A stretch of 64,000 bases of DNA from Obelidium mucronatum (Eukaryota > Chytridiomycota > Chytridiomycetes > Chytridiales > Chytriomycetaceae), in NCBI GenBank assembly GCA_025765595.1, contig JAIVFH010000086.1, positions 87,763 through 151,762 of the forward strand, given 5' to 3'. Positions 1 to 9,016 of the stretch are shown here, one piece after another. Each line of letters starts with the position of its first letter. Position 1 is the stretch's first letter. Under the pieces are notes generated by a model, which saw nothing but the letters and a program-made list of their open reading frames with translations, had not been told where the DNA came from and did not search any database. The translations under genes were made by a program, and so were the position numbers.

Positions 1-249
1 GCAAGAGTCAAGATTGATTCCAAGTTGATTGCATCAGCGTTGATTGCGGGCGCTGGAAACGCTGCACCAGTCGCAGGCATCACGTCACAAACGAATGAGA
101 GTGGAGATGACGAATTGTTGGCTGCTTTGGAAAACGAGCAATGGGATGGCAATGAAGAGGATGAAACCACCCACGACGATGATTATGACAACCGCAAGAA
201 GGCATTAGAAGCCTTCTTTCCAAAGTTGCCAAATGGTGAACCAAAATAA
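1..249 (+). CDS. C-terminal fragment of an unrecognised protein (5' end outside window)
   Basis: The frame is open from base 1 and ends at the TAA at 247-249, so this is the last exon or exon part of a gene that begins left of the window. About 82 residues are visible. An alanine/glycine-rich stretch is followed by a strongly acidic segment (many D, E and N residues) and a short basic/hydrophobic end, KALEAFFPKLPNGEPK. Acidic low-complexity tails of this kind are common in nuclear and cytosolic eukaryotic proteins and do not identify a family. I do not recognise it. Confidence 0.6.
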   Translation, partial: ARVKIDSKLIASALIAGAGNAAPVAGITSQTNESGDDELLAALENEQWDGNEEDETTHDDDYDNRKKALEAFFPKLPNGEPK

Positions 250-641
250 ATACTGTATATCTTCCACTGTCTTATCGCTTTTAATATTAAATAGAATCGT
301 TTGTTTCATCATTTTCAAGTGTGAAGAGAAGAAGAGGAGAAGGAGGGCCAGGAGTCTGCTCGAAAGCGAGACTCCCGATAGAAAAATTATAGTCCCACGA
401 ACCCCCGAAGGAGTTGTGCACAGACGGGCCCAGCACGTGTGTGCAATGGCCAAACCCATCCATGGAGAGCTGGCCTTCTTGATCACCAGCATCTCCGACT
501 CAGGTAAGTATGCCTTCCTGCACTGCGGGTCGCTGCCTATTTATACCCTTTTCCTCGCGTTGAGCGCGTTGCGCCAATCAGATTCGTGCGCAGTCGAAAA
601 TCGTGTAACTTGGCGGGAAAATTATCCGAAGACGCGAAAAG
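250..641. other. intergenic region upstream of U5
   Basis: No gene is supported here. A long plus-strand frame (233-646) has no family resemblance and overlaps the preceding stop. A purine-rich stretch lies at about 325-355. The segment presumably contains the 3' UTR of the left gene and upstream promoter elements of the U5 snRNA gene, but I recognise no specific element apart from the TATA box listed separately. Confidence 0.4.
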
Positions 642-649
642 TATAAAAG
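642..649 (+). promoter_or_regulatory. TATA box of the U5 snRNA gene
   Basis: The sequence tataaaag lies about 28-32 bp upstream of the inferred 5' end of U5 (near 672-680), the usual spacing of a Pol II TATA element. Fungal snRNA genes commonly use TATA boxes rather than the animal PSE, so the arrangement fits. The start site itself is inferred. Confidence 0.6.
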
Positions 650-673
650 GCGAGCCACTGCGCAACAATTGGT

Positions 674-814
674 ACCTCGTCCTCTCTGGTTTTATCGCAA
701 CAACGCTTCAATCTTTCGCCTTTTACTAAAGATTGCCGTGTGGTAGGGCCACTAAAGAGAGTGTAGCCAATTTTTGAAACCCCTCAACAACTCTCTCCAT
801 TTGGAGGTTGAGTT
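674..814 (+). ncRNA. U5: U5 spliceosomal snRNA
   Basis: The universally conserved U5 loop 1 is present as cgccttttactaaagat at 717-733; in the spliceosome this loop holds the exon ends for ligation. The closing stem can be drawn between cctctct (681-687) and agagag (756-761). An Sm-protein binding site aatttttga follows at 769-777. A 3' terminal hairpin pairs ctcaac (783-788) with gttgag (807-812), with inner pairs ctcc/ggag (795-798 with 803-806) and an auuu loop. The order stem-loop 1, Sm site, 3' hairpin is diagnostic. The exact 5' end is uncertain by several bases. A TATA box lies about 30 bp upstream. Confidence 0.93.
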
Positions 815-1340
815 TCTCTCTTATACATAAAATGATGAAACAGTATACTATACCCGCAGCTGTATGTTGGGAAGAGCTAGGTTGCTCAGAATGGTTATCG
901 GACCGAAATATTTCGATCGTCGTGCTCTTCCGCTGCGCATCTCGGCAGGTTCTTGGCTTTCAAATATCATCTGAGTAAAAAGCCGGAATGCGACTCCGCA
1001 ACGGTGGACGATTTCGATCCCCTCTTACGGACCACAGTCCGCTTAAACTGTCCGGGAGCAGCCTTAATGGTGTTCATGACAACAGCGAGATATCAGAAAT
1101 TGTTTTAGCAGTGTGATTGAAAACTGATAATACGGCCATCGAATATTTATGGTTTATCTTATTATAAGAACGAACAAAACAATAAGAGAAAATGGAACGG
1201 TAAACCAAATCCCAGAATAAAGGCTCTCCCTCGCCGTACACGATTAATTAACCACACTTTTTCGTGTTCACTGTTATTGGATTGAGACGTGACAAATTTG
1301 TAGACGGGATTCCCATGCGATTCCCATCAAAAAAAACAGA
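815..1340. other. intergenic region between U5 and first GPCR
   Basis: No coding frame or known RNA could be recognised. Several short hairpins are possible (for example acagt at 1033 with actgt near 1047), and an atgatga box lies just 3' of U5, but the set does not match U3, RNase P, RNase MRP or SRP RNA. Confidence 0.35.
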
Positions 1341-2471
1341 ATGAACGACCAAGAAAGGATATATTCGGCAATATTTACCGCCACCACAGGAGCTGCTTCC
1401 CTATTGAACCTAATCATCTTTGCTTCAACTGCGCGCAAACTGCAAAACCTTGCGCCAACGTCCCTGATCTTGATCTTTCTCTGCTGCAGCGACGGTCTTA
1501 CCGCTACCGTTGGATTTATCATCAACTCCATTTCTTTGAATAGGAATGAAGTAATTGACGGGTATCCAGTCTCCTCCTTGTCAAATGTAACCATTTGCCA
1601 CGTTCACGGATTCTTTCAAATTTTTGGTGGGAGTTCCAGCCTCCTCCTTTGTCTCGGACTCACGCTCCTCCGCTATACAATCATCACACACCATTATAAC
1701 CCGTCCAAGATGGTTGCTCCTCTTTACATTTTAATCGTCTACATACTCTCAAGTTTTATTGCAAGTCTGCCGTTCCTGACTGGCTCTTACTCTCAAACAT
1801 ACGGACTCCATCCATCCAAAGTCTACTGCTGCACGCAATGGAATCAGCGAGACCTTGGATCCAAGATCGTCATTGGAATCAACTTTGCCACGATAATCCC
1901 ACCCGTGACTGTCATTGGTTACGCGTATTTACGGATTTATTTGGAAATGAGTACAAGCGTTACTGCATTTACAGACGCCGTCTGCAGCAACAAGCGCAAC
2001 TCGATAAGCGGGTACGGTGTTGCAGAGGAGGAGGATTCGTCGTTTAAGGCTTCGCGTGCTAGTGAAGCTGTTACTGTTGTAAAGAAAAGAGCGGAAGAGG
2101 ATCAGATGAAGCTGTTGAAGGAAAGCGTTGCGATTGTCTTTCCGTTTGTTGTTGGGTGGACGCCGTACCTGATATGTGAGAGTCTTTTTTTTTTTTTTTT
2201 TTTTTTTTTGAATATTTCTTGCTTGTCATATCACTTATTCTTCAATTTTACGCGTTTTTTTTTTTGGAAAGTAATGGTGTACGAGACCTGGACTGGCGAG
2301 CTGGTTTCGCCCCTGATGGACTTTCTTGCCATTTATTTCACGGTTTTGAATGAGGCTGTGAATCCTATTATTTCCGTCATCTTTAATGGCGAGATCCAGT
2401 CATGTGTATTATCAGCCTTGTGCTGCTTCTTTGGGAATTATTCTAAACAAACGCGTTCTTTTAAATCTTGA
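1341..2471 (+). CDS. seven-transmembrane receptor, class A (rhodopsin-like) type, copy 1
   Basis: Two exons, 1341-2175 and 2272-2471, give a 344-residue protein. The intron (2176-2271, gtgag...aaag) is placed by comparison with the neighbouring paralogue, which has an intron at the same codon and phase. Seven hydrophobic segments are visible. Class A landmarks: a cysteine at the start of TM3 (TICHVHG) and one in extracellular loop 2 (VYCCTQW) that could form the canonical disulfide, LRY at the end of TM3 in the place of DRY, GWTPYL in TM6 like the CWxP switch, and AVNPII in TM7 in place of NPxxY. The retinal-binding lysine of opsins is absent (valine at that position), so it is not a photoreceptor. 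A long polar third cytoplasmic loop (about residues 215-255) would contact a G protein. The ligand is unknown. A T25 run lies in the intron. Confidence 0.82.
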   Translation: MNDQERIYSAIFTATTGAASLLNLIIFASTARKLQNLAPTSLILIFLCCSDGLTATVGFIINSISLNRNEVIDGYPVSSLSNVTICHVHGFFQIFGGSSSLLLCLGLTLLRYTIITHHYNPSKMVAPLYILIVYILSSFIASLPFLTGSYSQTYGLHPSKVYCCTQWNQRDLGSKIVIGINFATIIPPVTVIGYAYLRIYLEMSTSVTAFTDAVCSNKRNSISGYGVAEEEDSSFKASRASEAVTVVKKRAEEDQMKLLKESVAIVFPFVVGWTPYLICESLFFFFFFFLNISCLSYHLFFNFTRFFFWKVMVYETWTGELVSPLMDFLAIYFTVLNEAVNPIISVIFNGEIQSCVLSALCCFFGNYSKQTRSFKS

Positions 2472-2566
2472 AGGATATATACTCATAAAAGAGGAAATTT
2501 GAATGTATGTTGGTGCAAAGAGATTTCTGACAATTTTCGCAGTTTTCCACCAATCTGTTCGGGACC

Positions 2567-3707
2567 ATGGCTTCGGCACCTGATCCCTTGGACCTGAGCC
2601 TACGCGTTATATTCACGTTAACAGCAGGCGTCGCGTCAACCTGCAACCTCCTAATCGTCCTCTCCAGCTCACAAAGACTCAAAACCTTATCACCCACCTC
2701 CTACCTCAACTACTTTTTATGCTTCTCCGATTCCATTGTCGCCACTACAGAATTCACCATTGGTCTATTATCAATCCTACAACACTCCAGCAGCACAGCC
2801 AGCGAACCCATCATCCCCTGCCAAATCCACGCATTCCTCCAAGTCTTCCCATGCTCCACATCCCTCCTCCTCTGCCTCGGCCTCACTTACTTCCGCTACG
2901 CCGTCATCATCACCGAAACCCACTTGACAACTTCATTCGCCCGGAGATACACTCTCTCCTGCTTCGCGTTATGCATCTTGATTGCATCGCTCCCGTTCCT
3001 TGTTGGTTCTTACACGGAAACGTATACACTACAGCCAAGTCGGTTATACTGCGCGACTGCCTGGTATTCTAGGGATTTGAAGACGTTGGGCTTGATTGCC
3101 GTGAATATCGTGACGGTTTTGAGTCCGTCGGTTTTTATTGGGTTTGCTTATACGAGGATTTATATGAAGTTGAGGCGGTCGGTGGTGGAGTTACGGACAA
3201 GTGATACGTCTTGTAGTAAAGAAGGGTCTGGGAAAAGGGAGTTGAGCAGTAGCGGTGGTGGTGTGGGGGCGGCGGGGGCAAGTGAGACAAGATTGAATCT
3301 GAAAGAATCGAAACAGAGTTTAGTAGAGGTTTCTGCTGCTGCCACTGTTGCTGGCGGTGCTGGAAACACGACGCAAACCTCACGCGTAAGTATCACCACG
3401 AAACGCGCAGAGAAGGAACAGCGAGTTTTGTTGCACCAGAGTCTTGTTATTGTGCTGTCTTTTCTGTTGGGATGGTTACCTTACTTGACTTGTGAGTTTT
3501 GTATTAAGTTCATTTTCCAAATGGTGTAGTAAATTTCTATTATTAGTAATGATCACAGAATTGGTTACAGCAGAGCCTGTATCTCCTGGTTACGATTTCT
3601 TGGCTTTTTATTTCACTGTTTTGGTGGAAGCTACGAATCCGATTATCGTGCTTTCTTTTAATAAGGAATTACGCGAAAACGCGTTTAAAATGCTTTGGCT
3701 CAAATAA
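2567..3707 (+). CDS. seven-transmembrane receptor, class A (rhodopsin-like) type, copy 2
   Basis: Exons 2567-3491 and 3547-3707 (intron 55 bp, gtgag...attag) encode 361 residues. It is a tandem paralogue of the receptor just upstream, with the same orientation, the same intron position and phase, and shared blocks such as LLLCLGLT, FRY after TM3, ASLPFL.GSY and SRLYCATAW. Conserved cysteines before TM3 (IPCQIHAF) and in loop 2 (LYCATAW) support the rhodopsin-type fold. TM6 has GWLPYL and TM7 has ATNPII. Loop 3 is longer than in copy 1 and rich in Ser/Gly/Ala (about residues 205-285). TM7 lacks the opsin lysine. A peptide, nutrient or zoospore chemotaxis receptor is possible, but the sequence gives no ligand information. 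Confidence 0.82.
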
Positions 3708-3963
3708 AAAAAATTGATTGTGCTTAGTAATACGGGGGTTTTTGGTACATTCTCGGTCATGCAATAAATAAATAAAAAAGGGGTGCATCCGTGAATGAAG
3801 AATGTATGCATGCCTTGGTATCAATAAGTTTCGCCATTCTCCGATCTGCCAAGGACAAGGCATTGTTGGTCAAAGAAGGAAGAAGACGTTGAAGAAGAAT
3901 CTTCAAACAGAATGATGACAGGATATAAAACTTCCCCCCTAGAAAATTATATTTATTTTCTGC

Positions 3964-6571
3964 TCAAACATGTTTCCGACGCTGTAAATTCGTGCGAACT
4001 TTCTTGGCCATCCCACCAACTCCTTCCGCCGCAGTATACGTTATATACGGAACATTTGTGCGGACATTCTAAACAAAGTACAGAATTAAATACCAAAAAA
4101 GAAAACCATCAAACTTACTTCAAACCCATCCATAAGCATCGCAACAGGATACTCAACCCCAGCACCCCTCACAATCAGATTCACACGACTCAAATCCGAT
4201 TCCGAAAGCGGCGTTACAATGTAAAACGTTTTGGAAACCGGGTCGATTCCTCGAACTATGCCAAGACCGATACAGTTTTGGGTTTGCGGTGGGATTTGGA
4301 GGTCTGATGGGATAATGTTGAGGTCCTTGTACTGTAAAGCCAAAAAGGGGTTCGTTTGGCTTTAAAAAAAAAGAGATGATTGGAAGAAAAATAATGACTC
4401 ACGTCTCCATCTGTCGATGGATCGGCTGAAGTAGCGGTATACTTTAGTGAGTCTGCTACAAGACCCACCAGACTCCCATTCAAAGCAACCAGCGTTTGAC
4501 TTGCAGGAACCTTTTTTTATTTGTTTGAGGGAAGAAAGTAAGCAACTACCACAATAACGAACCAAAGGAAAAAAAAAAACACTCAAACCTCAACATTCAA
4601 AAACCGCACCCGAACATCCCTCCACGCCACCCCAAACGGAATTTTACTAGCCACAGGCACCCCGAAATTCCACAGTTTCGGCAACACTTGATTCACGTGT
4701 TTAATCCAAATCGGTTCCGATGGGTTCGCTTTTAATTGCGCGAAATACGAAATCATTGTCAAGTTTCTTAAATCGGAGGCATTGAATTTGGATGGTTTCA
4801 TGGTTGTCGTTTCATCGTATCCAGCGGCGAGGTGGACTTTGACGATTGGTTGCTGTTGAGTGGTGCTGTTTTCTGGGGAGTTTAGGAGAAGGGAGAGGTC
4901 ATCGCGAATGTTTTTAGAGGCTGCGAGTGCTGATGATGGATTTAGGTTGAGTTGGATGAGATGGGTAGGTCGGATTTCCTTGAGGGAATGAATCAGGAGG
5001 TCGAATCCCATTCCTGAATAAATGCATAAAAAAGGTGGGGGAGTTAATAAGGCGACGAAATGAAGGCATCAACAACGCTTTTCTCACCTTTTACCCAACC
5101 ATCTGTGTTTATCACCAAAGGTATATTTGATGGAACTTGGGTCTGATAAATATTCCACAATTGAGATATCGAAGCAGAGTAGCAATCAGGATCGTTTTTG
5201 GGAGACGTTGCTCCGAGATAACAGCTATGGAACGGAGGTTTCATGTTTGTGAATGCGGGACCAAGTAGCGGGGAATCAAGAACGTGGAGAGAGACTTGAC
5301 CAGATACAGTCAGTTCTGGTTGTCCCAGATCGCAATCCAGAAAAGCCACTTTGGGATATCTTTTGAAAAGAAATGGTATGAAAAAAGATAATAAACATCA
5401 AGTTGGTGCATTTAAAAAAAATGAAATAGAAAAAAATGAAACAATACTTTGACAGGAGCTGGTTGACCATGAACCGAGAGAGGGTCGACTTTCCCAATCC
5501 TTTGCTTCCCACGATGCAGACGACCGGTTTTGAAGAAGATTGGACAGCTTCTTTCCCGATGGATGACCAAGATTCAGGAATTTCCAGTGTTGGGTGAGGA
5601 TGATTTGGTTCCATCACTGGGTGGAATCCATCAACATGGAATGTATCGTCTCGATTTAGCTCGCTTAATGGTACCTAAAGAATATAAAGTTAGTTTGTTG
5701 TTGCTTGTTGTTGGCATTCCTTTTTTTGGGTCGCATAATCATAATCCCAACGAACCAATTTAAACAGCTCCTTGTAGACTGGAAACTTTTTTTCAAGAAC
5801 ATCGAGGCCAGAAGAATGATGAATTGACAAGAGAGCAACAAGAACGGTAGAAGAATCAGATTTCCCTGAGTTTTTCCCCAGTCTCGAATACAGATACTTG
5901 ATAGAATCCATAATGTGTTCTGCCGAAGAGTCTTGATCATCCTCCTCCTCATCCACGCCGCGATCGATCGACGCACACGGCGATCCCGAATGCAGAGCTT
6001 CGATGGCCAGAAAGCTGTTTGACTTTGGCGAAAAGACCGGAAAGAAGCGCAGCGGCGTCCGCGCCGCCCGGGCGAAGCGGCCGTCCGCCGCCAGCGGCGC
6101 GCCGCCGACGGCCACGGCGCCCTGCAGCGGACACAGCAGCACGGCGCCCTGGAAGACGATGCGCGCGCCCGGCCGCAGCGCCGCCAGCGCGAGGCCGTCT
6201 TTCGCGGCGACGCTGATGCGGGTTTTGTTTTTGTCTTTTTCTTGTTCTTTTTCTTGTTCTTTGTCTTTGGCGGCTTCGACTTCGAGGACTTCGGCTTCAA
6301 CGGCGGCGGTCGATTCAACAACTTCGACACTCTTCAGCGCAGTCTTGTGCGGCGACCGCTTCGCTTCAGAAGGCGGCGTCTTGCGCTTCTTGAGCATTCG
6401 CAGCGCTGCGAATGCATTGTCGCGCTTCATTTGGCTGAAGCGAGGATTTGTCGAAAAAAAGAAAGAAAGATTTCGTTTTTCAATGTCCTTAACCCTTTTC
6501 TCGTCTATTCGTTGCTTGCTGCGCCAAACAGATTGCTGCTTGGCGTTTTTAGGTTTGGCTCCATTTCCCAT
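3964..6571 (-). CDS. GRC3: polynucleotide 5'-hydroxyl kinase GRC3/NOL9
   Basis: Seven exons on the minus strand (6571-5756, 5674-5448, 5359-5088, 5013-4589, 4510-4403, 4331-4119, 4068-3964) join in frame to 721 residues. GRC3 partners LAS1 in cutting ITS2 of the pre-rRNA and phosphorylates the new 5' end in the nucleolus. The N-terminus is basic and lysine/glutamate-rich, followed by the beta-rich N domain (around residues 135-225). The kinase domain has the P-loop GSKGLGKSTLSR, then FLDCDLGQPE and the Clp1/Grc3 hallmark NTDGWVKG, which spans an exon junction. The C-terminus ends in PYITYTAAEGVGG followed by basic residues, as in the family. The start is the ATG at 6571, the first in a frame that stays open upstream. 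Exon 1 contains a GC-rich block (5950-6200). The exon 1 donor (gttcgt) is weak and least certain. Confidence 0.88.
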
Positions 6572-6769
6572 TTTCTTATTTTCTTCTTGAGTTTGACTGT
6601 GAGGACCAAACTCGGCGCAAAAGCCTAAAAAGGTACGAGGACGAAACCTCACCTGAGTTTGGTTCCAAAAGAGATTTCCTACGAGTCTTGAAGTGTGAAG
6701 TTTGCAACGGAAGTCTTTTAGATTTAACACTGACTGTATTTCAACTAAAGAACAAGAATTCCAGGCCAT

Positions 6770-7204
6770 TTCGCTGTTGGGTTAAGCAGCTTCTTCCTCC
6801 TGGTGGACTCCAGGCCCTGCGCTGTTGCGCGCGCTGTTGGGTTAAACAGCTACTCCTCCTGGTGGATTCCAGGCCCTTCGTTGTTGGGTTAAACAGCTTC
6901 TTCCTCCTGGTGGATTCCAGGCCCTGTGCTGTTGCGCGCGCTGTTGGGTTAAACAGCTACTCCTCCTGGTGGATTCCAGGCCCTTCGTTGTTGGGTTAAA
7001 CAACTTCTTCCTCCTGGTGGATTCCAGGCCCTGCGCTGTTGCGCGCGCTGTTGGGTTAAACAGCTACTCCTCCTGGTGGATTCCAGGCCCTTCGTTGTTG
7101 GGTTAAACAGCTTCTTCCTCCTGGTGGATTCCAGGCCCTGCACTTTTGTGCGCTGTTGGGTTAAACGGCTACTCCTCCTGGTGGATTCCAGGCCTTTGTT
7201 GTTA
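6770..7204. repeat. minisatellite made of two alternating palindrome-bearing monomers
   Basis: About eight monomers alternate between a roughly 47-bp and a roughly 60-bp form, giving four higher-order units of about 107 bp. Each monomer contains gctgttgggttaaacagc, a hairpin with gctgtt/aacagc arms, and cctggtggattccagg, a second hairpin. The longer monomer adds ctgcgctgttgcgcgc. Monomers differ by only a few bases, so the array expanded recently. It lies upstream of GRC3 and has no credible coding frame. Confidence 0.85.
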
Positions 7205-8155
7205 TGGGAGGGTGATCTCATTCTTAAGCGTTTGCGCTGACTGTTATCTATCCGATAAGTGGGTTTTCGTATTTGTTTTGGTTACAATGTCTACTCATCT
7301 CCATAGGGTCGAAACTTCCAAGTTTACAAGAGCCGTGTTCAAATTAGGAAGAATAACTAAATAAATATAAGCGCGTTACTCAATCGCATGCTCAAATTAT
7401 GGATAATTGAAACGCGTAAATTATGCAGTAGAAGAATGTTGATTCAGATTTTTTATAGAAGAGATAGAAAATGCAGGAGGGGGTAGTACTACAATAAAAA
7501 AGGAACGAGTCTGCACCTTTCGACACCAGGTCTAGAGGGCAGGAAGGCAATAGAGTTTTACTGTGCACCTTTTAAGACTATTTCAGGCCGGCAGGCAGGA
7601 CAAGGGTGAACTTATTCTGGGATGAAACATTGGTCGGCAGGACATGGGTGAACATATTCCTGGGAGAATCAGCCGATATGTTAGTGCACATTTGAAAATT
7701 GTACTTTACAAACAAACCTGAGACTATGACAGATTAAATCAAATAAGCTGGAAGTAGGAGTAGATGTAAAACAAATTAACTATATTCTCGTAATTTAACA
7801 GCGCAATAGAATTTGTACCTATAATTATAGCTAAGGAGACCCTGGTTCGAATCCCACGAGGGAGCACCTTTTTGTAGAAGGCTCACAGGCAGGCAGGCAA
7901 TATTATAGATGAGGGTGAACCGCTTTCAGTATAGCAGGCGGGGCCGACCGGATTCACAATAATATAATGTGCACACTCAAAGTTATTTAATGCCAGGCAG
8001 GTCGGAAATTTACCTTTTAACTTCCACCTATTCTTCTGGTTTTCGATTAGGGTCAAAGGCGCCTGTACAATTTCAGGTGCACCCAACAAATTTGTCAGGG
8101 CAGGCAGGCGGGAAAAACAGGGAACCTTTTTGTGCTGTGCTACCCCCTCCTGAAA
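7205..8155. repeat. gene-free region with scattered ggcaggcagg repeats
   Basis: No gene is recognised. The segment has many copies of a ggcagg motif (around 7590, 7630, 7890, 7940, 7995 and 8100) and an imperfect direct duplication of a roughly 35-bp unit containing gggtgaac (about 7598-7625 and 7637-7665). A sequence ggttcgaatcccacg at 7851-7865 looks like a Pol III B box followed by a T run, but no tRNA can be folded. It may be decayed repeats or SINE-like material; this is inference. Confidence 0.4.
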
Positions 8156-8935
8156 ATGCTTGTTGTATTTCTGCGATCCAACGACGATGACAAACCAGAT
8201 GCGTATACGACAGCAGCCAGTAAAAGAGGTTTCGAAAGCTTCAACCTGCCGCTGCTCCGAACGCAGCTCTCCAGTAACGCCTTGCAATCACTTCTCAACA
8301 ACCCATCAAAACCCCAACAAACCGACGCCATTGTCGCAACCAGCAAAAGAGCCATCGAATCTCTATCAAACGCGTGGTCGCACATTGGCAGCACACTCCA
8401 AAAGAGCTGGACTCAGAAACCGTTCTTTGTCGTCGGACCATCATCAAACCAACCGCTTGAACAACTCGGCTTCCACCCAGAAGGATCCGAAACTGGAAAC
8501 GCAGACGATTTGGCGTCATTCATCATACATCACGAAGCAAGACCGTCGCGGATACTGTTTCTGCGGGGAGACAAAACTTTGGACACCTTGACCAAGAGGT
8601 TGAGTCAACACACGGATCGAAGCATCACTGTCGAGTCTCTGGTTGTTTATGAAACTGTTTCTGAGAGTGTTGAGTTGGTTCGGCAGTCGTTGATGGACTT
8701 GCTTTCAGCGCATCAACAGCAAACCTGGATATCCTTTTTCAGTCCTTCTGGAGTTTCAATCCTTCTCCAATTCAGAAACGAGTGGAAACATAAAGTCTGG
8801 ATTGCATGTATTGGTCAAACTACGAAAAAGGCGTTGGTTGATGTGGGTGTTGAGGTACACGCAGTTGCCCAGTCGCCCAATGCGGAATCGCTCATGACCG
8901 CAATAATAGAAGCTCAAATTATCAATGCGAATTAA
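8156..8935 (+). CDS. HEM4: uroporphyrinogen-III synthase
   Basis: An intronless frame gives 259 residues, the usual length of the family. The enzyme cyclises hydroxymethylbilane to uroporphyrinogen III with inversion of ring D in haem synthesis, in the cytosol. The two-lobed pattern is visible: an N-terminal strand (MLVVFLRSN), AIVATSKRAIESL and FFVVGPSSNQ in the first half, then ILFLRGDKTLDTL, ITVESLVVYETV and ISFFSPSGVSILL, followed by IACIGQTTKKAL and ending with a helix after AVAQSPNAESL, a typical HEM4 C-terminal motif. I start at the ATG at 8156 because it gives the expected short N-terminus; the frame is open a further 24 bases upstream without another ATG. Confidence 0.88.
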   Translation: MLVVFLRSNDDDKPDAYTTAASKRGFESFNLPLLRTQLSSNALQSLLNNPSKPQQTDAIVATSKRAIESLSNAWSHIGSTLQKSWTQKPFFVVGPSSNQPLEQLGFHPEGSETGNADDLASFIIHHEARPSRILFLRGDKTLDTLTKRLSQHTDRSITVESLVVYETVSESVELVRQSLMDLLSAHQQQTWISFFSPSGVSILLQFRNEWKHKVWIACIGQTTKKALVDVGVEVHAVAQSPNAESLMTAIIEAQIINAN

Positions 8936-9016
8936 TATATATTACAAAAAAGAAGAGTGTGTATATAGAACATTAGAAGATGATTTAAAAAGTCATCCAA
9001 AACCTCTCCACGAATT

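Noticed and set aside
446..503. Possible first exon (ATG ... tcag|gtaagt) encoding MAKPIHGELAFLITSISDS
   Set aside because: It has good start and donor context, but no matching downstream exon lies before the U5 gene or the GPCR, and the surrounding frame shows no similarity to any family.
830..1260. U3, RNase P/MRP or SRP RNA after U5
   Set aside because: An atgatga box and a ggagcagcc motif occur, but the required order of conserved boxes and the long-range stems are absent.
2719..3072. Histidine/proline-rich frame inside the second GPCR gene
   Set aside because: Overlaps the well-supported receptor exon in another frame; low-complexity composition is typical of a shadow.
7820..7870. tRNA gene suggested by ggttcgaatcccacg and a following T run
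   Set aside because: The T stem does not pair, no A box or acceptor partner is found upstream; at most a decayed Pol III repeat.
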